Part shown: positions 1 through 8,994 of the stretch, in pieces
How positions within the stretch are numbered: the stretch's first letter is position 1
How the letters are laid out: each line of letters begins with the position of its first letter
NCBI RefSeq assembly: GCF_900107455.1
Contig: NZ_FNQB01000006.1
Span: forward strand, 186,001 to 250,000
Direction of reading: 5' to 3'
Origin: Asanoa ishikariensis
GTDB lineage: Bacteria; Actinomycetota; Actinomycetes; Mycobacteriales; Micromonosporaceae
DNA: 64,000 nt
Program-made: the position numbers and the translations under genes
Notes under the pieces: model-generated
Seen by the model: only the letters and a program-made list of their open reading frames with translations
Told to the model about the DNA's origin: nothing
Database searches by the model: none

Positions 1-891
1 GTGCACTACGACTCGATGCTGGCCAAGCTGATGGCGTGGGCGCCGACCCGGGCCGACGCGGGCCGGCTGCTCTCCGGCGCCCTCGCCCGCGCCGAGATCC
101 ACGGCGTGACGACCAACCGCGACCTGCTCGTGCGTACGCTGCGGCACCCGTCCTTCCGGGCCGGTGACATCGACACGGCGTTCCTGCAGCAGCACCCCGA
201 GGTGTTCGCGCCGCTGCTCTCCTCGGTCGACGCGGTGCGGGTGTCCTGCCTGGCCGCGGCCCTGGCCGGCGCCGCCGCCCGGCATGCCGACGCGTCGGTG
301 CTCGGCTCCCTCCCGTCCGGGTGGCGCAACGTCCCGTCCAGGTCGCAGACCACCGTGTACGACGGCCCGGCCGGCCCGGTCGAGGTCGGCTACCGATTGG
401 ACCGCGCGGGCGACCTGGTCAACTGGTGGGTCCGCGCGGTCGACCCGGACGACCCGGACCTCGGCGGGCTCGGCCAGCCGCCGGCCACCGACGACCACCC
501 ACCGGCGCAGGTCGTCTCGGCCGAGGCGGACGCGGTCGCCCTCGACGTCAACGGAATCCGGCTCATGTTCACCGTGCGCCGCATCGGCGAGGTGTCCTAC
601 GTCGACAGTCCGGAGGGCTCGGTCGCCCTCCAGGAGCTGCCCCGGTTCCCGCTGCCGTCGGCCCAGCTAGCCGAGGGCTCGCTGGTCGCGCCGCTGCCCG
701 GGCACGTCAGCCGGGTCATGGTGGTGCCCGGCCAGCGGGTCCGCCCCGGCGAGCTGCTGATGACGCTCGAGGCCATGAAGCTCGAGCACCCCGTGTACGC
801 CCCGTCCGCCGGCTACGTCTCCGCGTTGCCGGTCGGCCCCGGCTCGCAGGTGGAGACCGGTGCCGTACTGGCGGTTCTCAGTCCCGAGTAA
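1..891 (+). CDS. Acyl-CoA carboxylase alpha subunit, C-terminal part (5' end outside window)
   Basis: This is the last 296 residues of a biotin-dependent acyl-CoA carboxylase alpha chain. The first residues (HYDSMLAKLMAW) match the end of a biotin carboxylase domain, so the reading frame certainly begins before the window and the GTG at base 1 is internal. A linker domain follows, then a biotinyl carrier domain over about the last 75 residues with the biotin motif EAMKLEHP; the biotinylated lysine is encoded at 778-780. The subunit carboxylates enzyme-bound biotin and passes CO2 to a partner beta subunit acting on an acyl-CoA. The following gene is an acyl-CoA dehydrogenase 27 nt away behind a GGAGG ribosome site. 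This recalls the mycobacterial accA1-fadE19 order linked to branched-chain (leucine) catabolism; that substrate is inferred. Confidence 0.9.
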   Translation: MHYDSMLAKLMAWAPTRADAGRLLSGALARAEIHGVTTNRDLLVRTLRHPSFRAGDIDTAFLQQHPEVFAPLLSSVDAVRVSCLAAALAGAAARHADASVLGSLPSGWRNVPSRSQTTVYDGPAGPVEVGYRLDRAGDLVNWWVRAVDPDDPDLGGLGQPPATDDHPPAQVVSAEADAVALDVNGIRLMFTVRRIGEVSYVDSPEGSVALQELPRFPLPSAQLAEGSLVAPLPGHVSRVMVVPGQRVRPGELLMTLEAMKLEHPVYAPSAGYVSALPVGPGSQVETGAVLAVLSPE

Positions 892-918
892 ACGAGAGAG
901 AGTCGGAGGCCACCCCTC

Positions 919-2076
919 ATGAACTTCGACCTGACCCCAGAGCAGAGCGACCTGCGCGACGCCGTGTCGGCCCTCGGCCGCCGCTACGGCCACGAGTACT
1001 TCATCAGCAAGGCCAAGGCCGGCGAGCACACCACCGAGCTGTGGGCCGAGGCCGGCAAGCTCGGCTATCTCGGCGTCAGCATCCCGGAGGAGTACGGCGG
1101 CGGTGGCGGCGGCATCACCGACCTGACCATCGTCTGCGAGGAGCTGTCGGCGACCGGCTCGCCGCTGCTGCTGCTCGTGGTGTCGCCGGCGATCATCGCC
1201 ACGATCCTGGCCAAGCACGGCACCGAGGCGCAGCGCACCGAGTTCCTGCCGAGGCTCGCGGACGGCACGCTGCTCATCGCGTTCGCGATCACCGAACCCG
1301 AGGCCGGCTCCAACTTCCACCGGCTCGGCACGGTGGCCCGCCGCGACGGCGACGAGTGGGTGCTCAACGGCCGCAAGTGCTTCATCTCGGGTGTCGACCA
1401 CGCCGACTACGTGATGGTCGTGGCGCGCACCGAGGACGCGGCGACCGGACGGCTCGTACCGGCGCTGTTCCTGGTGCCCACCGACGCCGCGGGCCTGACG
1501 AAGTCCAAGCTGGACATGGAGATCGTCTCGCCGGAGAAGCAGTGGCTGCTCTACCTCGACGACGTCCGGCTGCCAGCTTCCGCCCTGGTCGGTGCCGGCG
1601 ACGCGGGCCTACCGGCGCTGTTCTCGGGTCTCAACCCGGAGCGGATCACGGTCGCCGCGATGAGCGCCGGCACCGGCCGGTACGCGTTGGACCGGGCGTC
1701 CCGCTACACCGCCTCCCGGCAGGTCTGGGGCCGTCCGATCGGGACGCACCAGGGTGTGGCACATCCGCTGGCGCACGCGGCGATCCAGGTCGAGCTCGCC
1801 CGGTTGATGGTCTACAAGGCGGCCGCGCTCTACGACGCGGGCCGGGACCTGGAGGCGGGAGTGGCGGCCAACATGGCCAAGTACGCGACCGCGGACGCTG
1901 CGGCACTCGCCGTCGACACAGCGATCCAGGTGCACGGCGGCAACGGCATGACCACCGAGTACGGCGTCGCCACACTGCTCGGCGCGGTGCGCGCGGGCCG
2001 GATCGCGCCGGTCAGCCGCGAGATGATCCTCAACTTCGTTTCGCAACACGTACTCGGTCAGGAGAAGTCGTACTGA
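919..2076 (+). CDS. Acyl-CoA dehydrogenase
   Basis: A 385-residue FAD-dependent acyl-CoA dehydrogenase of normal family length. It carries the N-terminal helical segment (FDLTPEQSDLRDAV), the flavin/substrate motif AFAITEPEAGSN, the mid beta-domain (NGRKCFISG) and the C-terminal helical segment with QVHGGNGMTTEYG. It would oxidise an acyl-CoA to the enoyl-CoA and pass electrons to ETF. The start is an ATG 9 nt after CGGAGG (904-909). The usual C-terminal catalytic glutamate motif (EGTS-like) is replaced by RIAPVSRE, so the base may lie elsewhere, as in isovaleryl-type enzymes, or the substrate is unusual. It is probably in one operon with the preceding carboxylase subunit. Confidence 0.92.
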   Translation: MNFDLTPEQSDLRDAVSALGRRYGHEYFISKAKAGEHTTELWAEAGKLGYLGVSIPEEYGGGGGGITDLTIVCEELSATGSPLLLLVVSPAIIATILAKHGTEAQRTEFLPRLADGTLLIAFAITEPEAGSNFHRLGTVARRDGDEWVLNGRKCFISGVDHADYVMVVARTEDAATGRLVPALFLVPTDAAGLTKSKLDMEIVSPEKQWLLYLDDVRLPASALVGAGDAGLPALFSGLNPERITVAAMSAGTGRYALDRASRYTASRQVWGRPIGTHQGVAHPLAHAAIQVELARLMVYKAAALYDAGRDLEAGVAANMAKYATADAAALAVDTAIQVHGGNGMTTEYGVATLLGAVRAGRIAPVSREMILNFVSQHVLGQEKSY

Positions 2077-2120
2077 TCGATCGTTGATCATCATGCGGAG
2101 AAATGCTTGGATCTTCAAAT

Positions 2121-2543
2121 ATGAGGCTTCCTCGCTCTCCGGCCGGCTGGACCATGGCCGTCTTCGGCGTGCTCGCGATCATCATGGGCGTGGTCGGCCT
2201 GGTCAGCCCGGACACCCTGTTGAAGAGCCTCGGTTTCGAGGTGCTCGGTTCGCGGCCGTCGGGCGACTACACGAAGACGTTCATGGCGGCCTCGTCCATG
2301 GCGTCGTTCAACATGGGCGTCTACTACCTGGTCGCCGTCGCCACGGAATGGCGGCCGTTCTACCTCTTCACGGTGTGGTTCCGGCTCGTGACCTTCACGG
2401 TTTTCACCATCCTGGTGCTCACCGACGCGGCTCCGGCGCGCTTTTTCGGCGTAGCGGCGTGGGAGGGACTCGGAGCAATAGCTACGGGTGTCGCATTGTG
2501 GTTCGAACGAAAGCGGGGGACTTCGGTACCTTCTAACCCGTGA
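2121..2543 (+). CDS. Small four-helix integral membrane protein
   Basis: A protein of about 140 residues with four hydrophobic segments (starting near WTMAVFGVLAIIMG, SFNMGVYYLVAV, FYLFTVWFRLVTF and WEGLGAIATGVALWF), so a polytopic membrane protein with no recognisable catalytic motif. An in-frame ATG at 2103 would add six residues, but its GGAG lies only 2 nt upstream; the ATG at 2121 has a weak GGA at better spacing. Neither start is certain. The stop overlaps the GTG of the next gene (2540-2543), so it may be coupled to the kinase gene. Function is unknown. Confidence 0.7.
   Translation: MRLPRSPAGWTMAVFGVLAIIMGVVGLVSPDTLLKSLGFEVLGSRPSGDYTKTFMAASSMASFNMGVYYLVAVATEWRPFYLFTVWFRLVTFTVFTILVLTDAAPARFFGVAAWEGLGAIATGVALWFERKRGTSVPSNP
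2527..2532 (+). promoter_or_regulatory. -10 element for the protein kinase gene (leaderless type)
   Basis: TACCTT lies 7 nt before the GTG at 2540 and fits the actinobacterial TANNNT -10 consensus. Transcription from it would begin at or next to the start codon. No convincing -35 is seen. Confidence 0.35.
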
Positions 2544-4045
2544 ACGGCACATCACCTGGAGCACTCCCGCTGCCGGTGGTGCCTGGCCTGACCGACTTGT
2601 CGGTGTTCGCCCGAGGTGGTTACGCCACCGTCTACCGGGCGACACAGGCGTCGGTTGGGCGCGAGGTGGCCGTCAAGGTCGAAAACCGCACTCTCGACAC
2701 CGAACGCGACCAGCGCCGCTTCCTCCGCGAGGCGCGCGCCGCCGGCCGGATGTCGTCGCACCCGCACGTCGTGGATCTGTTCGACGCGGGCGTCACCGAG
2801 TCCCGGCACCCGTACCTGATCATGGAACTCTGCGACGGCTCGTACCTCGAACGGATGAAGAGCTCGCCGCTGTCCGCCGCCGAGTCCCGCGACGTCGGCG
2901 TCAAGATCGCGGACGCGCTGGCCGACGCGCACCAACTCGGTGTGCTCCACCGCGACGTGAAGCCGGCCAACATCCTCTACTCGCGGTTCAACGAGCCGGC
3001 GCTGGCCGACTTCGGCCTGGCGGTGCTGGCCGAGGTCCGCGACTCGTCGGTGACGCTAGAGGTGCTGACTCCCGCGTACGCCGCGCCCGAGATGTTCCGG
3101 CACAGCGAGCCGTCGCCGGCGGTCGACGTCTACGCCCTCTGCGCGACGCTCTACGCGATCATGCGCGGGAAGCCGCCACGTTGGCGCGACGACCGGGACC
3201 CGAGCCTGCTCACGCTGATGGAGATGTTCACCGAGCAGATCCCCGACCTGCCGGGCGTGCCGCCGGGCTATCTCGAGCTGCTGCGCCGCGGCATGGCCAA
3301 CGACCCGGCCGCCCGGCCTTCGGCTGAGGAGCTGCGTGACCTGCTGGCCGGCCTGTCAATGGACAGCTTCGGCCCGGCCCGGCCGGTGTCGGGCGCACCG
3401 GCCTCCGGCGCACCGGTCTCCGGCGGCCCGTCCGTCTACACCTCTCGTTCCTACACCCCGCCGGCGTCGCCGCAGCCCGGCGACTCCGGCGACGACCACC
3501 CGACGGTCAGCGGCAACCCTCGCCGCAGCCGGCGCCGCTGGTGGCTCGGCGGTCTCGGGATGGTCGCCCTGCTGGTGATCGGCGGCCTGACCACCTGGTA
3601 CGCGGCCGGCCTGCCGGACGACGACCCGGTCGACCCGAGCAAGCCCGCGCCCACGTCGAGCGTGCGACTGGACGGCCAGGCGCTGCGCGGCTGTGTCGTG
3701 CCGCTGCCCGCCGGCGGCAAGTGCCCCGGCGACCTGGAGTGCTACGCCGACGACGTCGAGCGGGTGCCGTGCGGCGGCCCGCACACGTGGGAGGTGTTCG
3801 CCGTCGGCCAGGTGCCGACGTCGGTGACCACTGTGGACCGGAAGTCGTTGCGTGCGGAACCGGCGGTTCGCGAGGTCTGCGGTCGGTCCACCTTCGCCTC
3901 GGTGACGCTGCTGATGAGCACCCAGGGCTGGACGCTGGACGTGCTGCCACCGGACGCGGCCGCGTTGGCCAGCGGCGACCGCACCTACCGCTGCCTGGCC
4001 GGCCGCGGCCCGGACGCGTTGAAAACCCCGACCCTCAGCCGCTGA
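2540..4045 (+). CDS. Transmembrane serine/threonine protein kinase
   Basis: A 501-residue receptor-type Hanks kinase. The kinase domain spans about residues 20-275: glycine loop ARGGYATVYRA, Lys46 in VAVKV, catalytic HRDVKPAN with Asp139, DFG at 157-159 and APE at 182-184, so it should be active. A Pro/Ser/Gly linker leads to one membrane helix near 334-355. The outer 145 residues contain several cysteines and a CGGPHTWEVF stretch resembling the septum-formation-type extracellular domain, possibly a ligand sensor; this likeness is inferred. The GTG start overlaps the previous stop (GTGA). The gene ends 26 nt from the convergent cyclase gene. Confidence 0.92.
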   Translation: MNGTSPGALPLPVVPGLTDLSVFARGGYATVYRATQASVGREVAVKVENRTLDTERDQRRFLREARAAGRMSSHPHVVDLFDAGVTESRHPYLIMELCDGSYLERMKSSPLSAAESRDVGVKIADALADAHQLGVLHRDVKPANILYSRFNEPALADFGLAVLAEVRDSSVTLEVLTPAYAAPEMFRHSEPSPAVDVYALCATLYAIMRGKPPRWRDDRDPSLLTLMEMFTEQIPDLPGVPPGYLELLRRGMANDPAARPSAEELRDLLAGLSMDSFGPARPVSGAPASGAPVSGGPSVYTSRSYTPPASPQPGDSGDDHPTVSGNPRRSRRRWWLGGLGMVALLVIGGLTTWYAAGLPDDDPVDPSKPAPTSSVRLDGQALRGCVVPLPAGGKCPGDLECYADDVERVPCGGPHTWEVFAVGQVPTSVTTVDRKSLRAEPAVREVCGRSTFASVTLLMSTQGWTLDVLPPDAAALASGDRTYRCLAGRGPDALKTPTLSR

Positions 4046-4071
4046 CCGAATGCCACGCTTGCCGGACCCCG

Positions 4072-7000
4072 TCAGTCGGAGAGCTCGGCCTGCAACGCCT
4101 TAGCCCGCGCCCGCTCGCTCGTCTGCTCCGTGGAGAACGACAGGTCGACGGCCCGCTCGGCGGCAGCCCGCGACTCGGCGACCCGGCCCGCCGCGGCCAG
4201 CGACCGGGCCAGCACCTCGGCCCCGATGACCCGCGAGCGCACATCCTCGGCCGGCACCGCCGCGGCCCGCTGTGCCCAGTCGAGCGCCTGCTCGCACCGC
4301 CCCGCGGCCAGCAGCGCCGACGCGTAGGTGGCCAGTGCCTGCTGCCGCGAGAACAGCAGTGACGGTGCACCGCTGGCCGAGGCGATCGGTGCCAGCAGGC
4401 CGACCGCGGTGGTCGTGTCGCCGGCCAGGCGGCGGGCCGCCGAGAGCAGCACCCGGGGGCCGACCTGAGCCGGCGCCAGCGGGTTGTGGGGCTCGACCGC
4501 CGTGATCACGGCGCGTGCGTCGGCCTCGGCCGCGTCGACGTCGCCGCGGTCCAGCGCGACGAAGCCGCGCAACGTGCCGGCCATGCCCATCAAGAGCGGA
4601 TGCCCGAGCCGATTCGCGTAGGAGAGGGCGTCGGTGAGCAGGTCCGCGGCGTGCTGTGGCTCCCCCAGCCCGCGAGCCACCACGCCGCGCACGACGAGGG
4701 CGAAGCCGCGGCCCCAGTCGTCCGACGCGGCCGCGAAGTCGCGATAGGCCCGGCGGGCCTCACGGTCGGCCTCGGCCAGGTCGCCGAGCTCCGCGGCGGC
4801 GAACGCCTCGACCGCGCGCAGCGTGCCGACCGCCCACGACTCGCCGACTCGCTCGCCGAACGGCAGGAAGATCCGGGCGAGCCGGCGGGCCTCCGACAGC
4901 CGACCGGCGAGCAGCCGGGCATAGGCCGTGGTGCCGCGCAGCCAGGCTCGGCCGACCGGGTCGCCGAGCCGGGCGAACAGCCGAGCGGCGCGGGCCAGCA
5001 CCGCGTCGGCGCCGGCGAAGTCGCCCCGGGTGGTGGTGACCCAGGCGAGGTTCTGGAGTGACCAGGCCTGCCCGCGCTCGTCTCCGGCGGCGACGTTGAC
5101 CTGGTAGGCGGCCGCGAACCGGCTGCTCGCCTGGGCCAGCTTGCCCTGGAGGAAGTCGGCCATGCCGAGCCGGCGCATCGCCTCGGCGCGCGGGCCGGGC
5201 AGGTTGGCATCGGTGGCGACCTGGAGCGCGTCGCGCCACATCACCTGCGCCCGGGGGAAGTCACCGAGCGATCGGTGGGCCCGGCCGGCGAGCAGCAGCG
5301 CGCCGGCGCGGGCGCTCGGCTCGGCCGAGTTGGCGGCGATCTTCTCCGCGTACGCGAGTGCGTCGTTGACCCGGCCGGTCTGCTGCAACGCTCGCGCGTG
5401 CACCAGCCGGTCGGCGGTCGGCAGGGCATCACCGGCGAGGACGGCCTCCCGCTCGGCGTATTCCACGGCGGTGGTCGGCTCACCGGCGGCGGCGGCCCGG
5501 CGGGCGGATCGGCTCAGCGCCGCGATGCCCAGCGGGACGACGCTGCGAGCGGCCGCGTCGGGTCGCAGCCCGACACTGTCGGCCAGGACGACGGCGCGCT
5601 CGGAGTGGTGCGCGATGAACAGGTCGCGGTCGCCGTCGGACCAACTGCGCGGGTCGCCGACCGGAGCGTCGACCGACACCGGACGCCGCCCGACCACCAC
5701 GTCGGACGGGGTCTTGCGGGCCGCCCACTCGGCCAGGAACGCGTGCCGCTCGGCGAGGTCGGCCTTGCCGATGCCGGAGTAGGCGGCCTCGTGCATCAGC
5801 GGGGTGCTGAACGCGTAGCCGCTCCGGGTGCGCTGGAGCATGCGGCGCTGCAACAGCTCGTCGACGGCACGTTCGAGCTCGACGGCGACCACCGCGGCCG
5901 GGCGACCGGCCCGGCCCGCGTAGTGCTCACGCAACGCCTCGAGGGTGCCGCGCGGCACCTGGTCGCCGATCACCGCGGCGTCGCGCAGCACGGCGCGTGC
6001 GTCGCCCGGCAACGCGTCGATGCGGGCGGCGAGCACCGCGGCCAGGTCGCGGGAGAGCAGTCGGCTGGTCAGCGAGCCGGGCGCCAGCCGCCAGCGCTTC
6101 TGGCCGGACTCGCCGTCGACACCGACCTTGGTCAGCGCACCGCGCTCGATCAGCAGCGTGACCAGCTCGGCCAGGTAGAACGGGTTGCCCTGTGCGGTGG
6201 CGAGCAGCCCGTCGTTGTCGGGCTGCGGCAGCTTGCCGCCGCTCAGATAGGACGAGAGCAGGCGGGAGGCGTCGGCGCCGCGCAGCGGCGGGAGGTTGAC
6301 CACCTCGGCGTCGGCCAGCCGGGTCAGCGCGCCGGCGGTGCGCACGAGCTCGGGGCGGCCGAGCAGCAGCACCAGCACCGGACCGCTCAGCCGGGACAGC
6401 ATGACCCCGAGGGCCTCGACCGTCTCGGAGGTGGCGTCGTGCAGGTCGTCGACGACGATCAGCAGCGGTGTCTCGGCGGCGAGGCCGCTCAGCAGCGCCG
6501 CGACCGCGCCGGGCACGGCGGCGGGCTCAGCGCCCGGGATGTCGCCCGTCCACTCGCCGGGCACCGGGGAGACGGTGGCCGGCACCTCGCCGTAGCCCAT
6601 CAGGGCGAGCAGCAGTTCGGAGGCGACCGGCGCGGTGTCGGGCAACCGGGCGAGCCGGGCGGTCAGCCGCCGGAGCCGCTCCTCGACCACGGCTCGGCTC
6701 GGCGGAGTGCCGTTGTCGGCGGGCGCGCCGATCGCGGCGCGGACCAGATCGGCCAGGGGCGCCAGCCGGCGGCGCTCGCCGAACGCGGCGCAGCGCACCG
6801 AGAGCACCCGGGCGCCGGTGCGGGTGGCGAACCGGCCGGCGGCGACGTCGAAGCCGGCGGCCAACCGCTCGGCCTCGCTGGCGAACCGGGTCTTGCCGAT
6901 GCCGGCCTCGGCGGTCATCAACATGACGGTGGGCTGGCTCTGGTCGACGACCTCGGATAGCCGGCCGGCTATCCGGCCGAGCTCGGCCTCGCGGCCGACG

Positions 7001-7689
7001 AACGGCGCCTCGTCGCCGAGACCGGACCGGGTGCCGGGGGCATCGTGCAGGCCGAGCAGCTCGACCGCCTGGACCGGGTCGCGCTTGCCCTTGAGCCGCA
7101 GCGGGCGCAACTGCCGCCAGGACGCGACCCGGCGGGTGGCCTCGAAGGTGCTGGCACCGGCGTAGACGGCGCCGACCGCGGCGGCGTCGGCGAGGCGGGC
7201 GGCGGTGTTGACCGTGTCGCCGATGACCGTGTATTCGATCGCGGCCTGGATGCCGGCGACCACGGCGCCGGTGTTGAGCCCGACCCGCAGGCCGAGGGGT
7301 GCGCCGCCGCCGCGCTCGTCGTCGAGCACCCGGCGGACCGCGCGCTGCATCGACAGGGCCGCTCGGACCGCGCGCTCGGCGTCGTCTTCGTGCGCGACCG
7401 GTGCGCCGAAGACCGCCATGATGCCGTCGCCGGTGAGCTTGTCGACGTGGCCGCCGAAGGTCTTCACCGCGCCGGCGAGCGCCGCCAGCACGCGGTCGGT
7501 CACCGCGCCGACCCGCTCCGGGTCGACATTTTCGGACCAGGAGGTGAAATCAGACAGGTCGCCGAACAGGACGGTAACCACCCGGCGCTCGGCAGCGGGC
7601 AGCCCCGCCGCCGCAGGAAGGGCAGCGCCGCAGTTGTGGCAGAAGCGGGCGCCGGGGACGGCGACCGTGCCGCACACAAGACATGTCAC
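4072..7689 (-). CDS. Zinc-ribbon / class III nucleotidyl cyclase / AAA ATPase / TPR protein
   Basis: A 1205-residue multidomain signalling protein. Residues 3-20 form a CxxC...CxxC zinc ribbon. A class III cyclase domain (about 34-212) has metal aspartates Asp44 and Asp88, purine-selecting Lys84 and Asp158, and transition-state Asn161 and Arg165, a complete set for adenylate cyclase. An AAA/NACHT-like ATPase follows with Walker A EAGIGKT (261-267). The C-terminal half is Ala/Leu-rich helical repeats of TPR type. Some actinobacterial cyclases share this build. The GTG start overlaps the stop of the MBL gene by four bases (7686-7689), so translation is probably coupled. A longer frame extends upstream antisense to the MBL gene; I reject it because the zinc ribbon begins right at this GTG. 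The activating signal is unknown. Confidence 0.88.
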   Translation of the reverse strand: MTCLVCGTVAVPGARFCHNCGAALPAAAGLPAAERRVVTVLFGDLSDFTSWSENVDPERVGAVTDRVLAALAGAVKTFGGHVDKLTGDGIMAVFGAPVAHEDDAERAVRAALSMQRAVRRVLDDERGGGAPLGLRVGLNTGAVVAGIQAAIEYTVIGDTVNTAARLADAAAVGAVYAGASTFEATRRVASWRQLRPLRLKGKRDPVQAVELLGLHDAPGTRSGLGDEAPFVGREAELGRIAGRLSEVVDQSQPTVMLMTAEAGIGKTRFASEAERLAAGFDVAAGRFATRTGARVLSVRCAAFGERRRLAPLADLVRAAIGAPADNGTPPSRAVVEERLRRLTARLARLPDTAPVASELLLALMGYGEVPATVSPVPGEWTGDIPGAEPAAVPGAVAALLSGLAAETPLLIVVDDLHDATSETVEALGVMLSRLSGPVLVLLLGRPELVRTAGALTRLADAEVVNLPPLRGADASRLLSSYLSGGKLPQPDNDGLLATAQGNPFYLAELVTLLIERGALTKVGVDGESGQKRWRLAPGSLTSRLLSRDLAAVLAARIDALPGDARAVLRDAAVIGDQVPRGTLEALREHYAGRAGRPAAVVAVELERAVDELLQRRMLQRTRSGYAFSTPLMHEAAYSGIGKADLAERHAFLAEWAARKTPSDVVVGRRPVSVDAPVGDPRSWSDGDRDLFIAHHSERAVVLADSVGLRPDAAARSVVPLGIAALSRSARRAAAAGEPTTAVEYAEREAVLAGDALPTADRLVHARALQQTGRVNDALAYAEKIAANSAEPSARAGALLLAGRAHRSLGDFPRAQVMWRDALQVATDANLPGPRAEAMRRLGMADFLQGKLAQASSRFAAAYQVNVAAGDERGQAWSLQNLAWVTTTRGDFAGADAVLARAARLFARLGDPVGRAWLRGTTAYARLLAGRLSEARRLARIFLPFGERVGESWAVGTLRAVEAFAAAELGDLAEADREARRAYRDFAAASDDWGRGFALVVRGVVARGLGEPQHAADLLTDALSYANRLGHPLLMGMAGTLRGFVALDRGDVDAAEADARAVITAVEPHNPLAPAQVGPRVLLSAARRLAGDTTTAVGLLAPIASASGAPSLLFSRQQALATYASALLAAGRCEQALDWAQRAAAVPAEDVRSRVIGAEVLARSLAAAGRVAESRAAAERAVDLSFSTEQTSERARAKALQAELSD

Positions 7690-8477
7690 GGTCCATCCAA
7701 CCCCTGTGACCCCCGTCGCGATTCCCCGGATGGCACACCGAGATATGCGAGTTGGGCCCGGACCGACCAGGCGGCGGCCGGCCAGAGGCTGGGATCGACG
7801 TCGGCATAGACGGTGGAAACGACCTCGTCGGCGGTTTTGGCGCCATTTGCAACGGCCTGCCGCACCTGGTCGAGCCGCGCCCGTCGGTGGGCCAGATAGA
7901 ACCGTGCGGCGACGGCGCAGTCGGCCAGCGCCGGGCCGTGTCCGGGCAGGGCGAGCTGGCCGGGATAGGCCGTCAGCAGCTCGAGGCTGGCCAGGTAGGC
8001 GCCGAGGTCTCCGTCGGGATGGGCGACCACCGTGGTGCCCCGGCCGAGGATGGTGTCGCCGGTGAAGACCGCCCGCTCGCCGCCGGCCGCGGCCACGAAA
8101 CAGACCGAGTCGGCCGTGTGGCCGGGGGTGGGCAGCGCGGTGATCGCAACGCCGGCCAGCTCGTGCTCGCCCAGGTCGCGGAGCACTTTCGCGCCGGTGA
8201 GCTGGGCGAACCTCTCGAGCCCCTCGACGTGGTCGGGGTGGCCGTGGGTGGCCAGCACGGTGCCGATCGGACCGTGCTCGGCGACCGCCCGCAGGTGCCC
8301 CTCGTCGAGCGGGCCCGGATCGACGACCACGGCGGGAGCGCCGGGCGTGGCCCGCAGGACCCAGGTGTTGGTGCCGTCGAGCGTCATCGGACCGGGGTTG
8401 GGCGCCCGGACGAGGGTGGTCCACTCCGGCAGGCGTTCCGCCAGGGCCGCCGCCGGAGTGGTCACGTGGGCCGTCAT
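7686..8477 (-). CDS. MBL-fold metallo-hydrolase
   Basis: A 263-residue metallo-beta-lactamase-fold hydrolase. The metal motif is THGHPDH (HxHxDH), with further conserved pieces GTNTWVL, LPTPGHTADS and LPGHGP, and a C-terminal winged-helix-like segment (LAHRRARLDQV, then AQLAYLGV) typical of the lactamase_B / LACTB2 group. It probably hydrolyses an ester or thioester or acts as a nuclease; the substrate cannot be told. It lies 55 nt after the RidA gene on the same strand and overlaps the cyclase start. It corresponds in position to mycobacterial Rv3677c, next to the RidA gene Rv3678c. The ATG start is supported by a leaderless-type -10 seven bases upstream. Confidence 0.88.
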   Translation of the reverse strand: MTAHVTTPAAALAERLPEWTTLVRAPNPGPMTLDGTNTWVLRATPGAPAVVVDPGPLDEGHLRAVAEHGPIGTVLATHGHPDHVEGLERFAQLTGAKVLRDLGEHELAGVAITALPTPGHTADSVCFVAAAGGERAVFTGDTILGRGTTVVAHPDGDLGAYLASLELLTAYPGQLALPGHGPALADCAVAARFYLAHRRARLDQVRQAVANGAKTADEVVSTVYADVDPSLWPAAAWSVRAQLAYLGVPSGESRRGSQGLDGP

Positions 8478-8484
8478 GGGTGCG

Positions 8485-8490
8485 ATCGTA
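8485..8490 (-). promoter_or_regulatory. -10 element for the MBL hydrolase gene (leaderless type)
   Basis: On the minus strand TACGAT lies 7 nt before the ATG at 8477. It would give the MBL-cyclase pair its own promoter inside the RidA-MBL gap. Confidence 0.35.
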
Positions 8491-8532
8491 CGACTGAGCT
8501 GTGACAGAAGATTTATGTCTTCCTGTCCAAGA

Positions 8533-8994
8533 TCAGGCGGTTGCGATCTCGACGATCGCTTCGACCTCGACCGGGGCGTTCAGCGGAAGCTCGGCGACAC
8601 CGACCGCGCTGCGGGCGTGCCGACCGGCCTCACCGAAGACCTCGCCGAACAGCTCCGACGCGCCGTTGACGACGGTGGGCTGGCCGGTGAAGCCGGGTGC
8701 CGAGGCGACGAAGCCGACCACCTTGACCACCTTGACGACGTATTCGAGGCCGACCAGGGAGTCGATCGCCGCGAGCACGTTGAGGGCGCACTGCCGGGTC
8801 AGGTCACGGGCCTGCTCCGCGGTGACCTCGGCGCCGACCTTGCCGGTCGCGAGCAGCTCGCCACCGGAGATCGGGAGCTGACCGGAGACGTAGACATAAG
8901 CGCCGGACTGTACGGCCGGCACGTACGCGGCGACCGGCGGAACAACCTCGGGCAGCGTGAGGCCGAGCTCGGCCAGCCGCTCGTGCGGAGTCAT
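8533..8994 (-). CDS. RidA/YjgF family protein (enamine/imine deaminase type)
   Basis: A 153-residue RidA-superfamily protein. The family hydrolyses reactive enamine/imine intermediates such as 2-aminoacrylate. Family marks seen are YVYVSGQLPI near the N terminus, QCALNVLAAIDS in the middle and the C-terminal ARSAVGVAELPLNAPVEVEA, which includes the arginine and glutamate expected in the active pocket. It is longer than classical RidA (about 128 aa), like the Rv3678c group. The start codon overlaps the stop of the DUF4177 gene upstream (ATGA at 8991-8994), so the two are cotranslated. Confidence 0.9.
   Translation of the reverse strand: MTPHERLAELGLTLPEVVPPVAAYVPAVQSGAYVYVSGQLPISGGELLATGKVGAEVTAEQARDLTRQCALNVLAAIDSLVGLEYVVKVVKVVGFVASAPGFTGQPTVVNGASELFGEVFGEAGRHARSAVGVAELPLNAPVEVEAIVEIATA

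Noticed and set aside
7690-8424. An upstream extension of the cyclase gene giving a 1450-residue frame
   Set aside because: The extra 244 residues are antisense to the MBL gene and low complexity; the zinc ribbon begins directly at the GTG at 7689.
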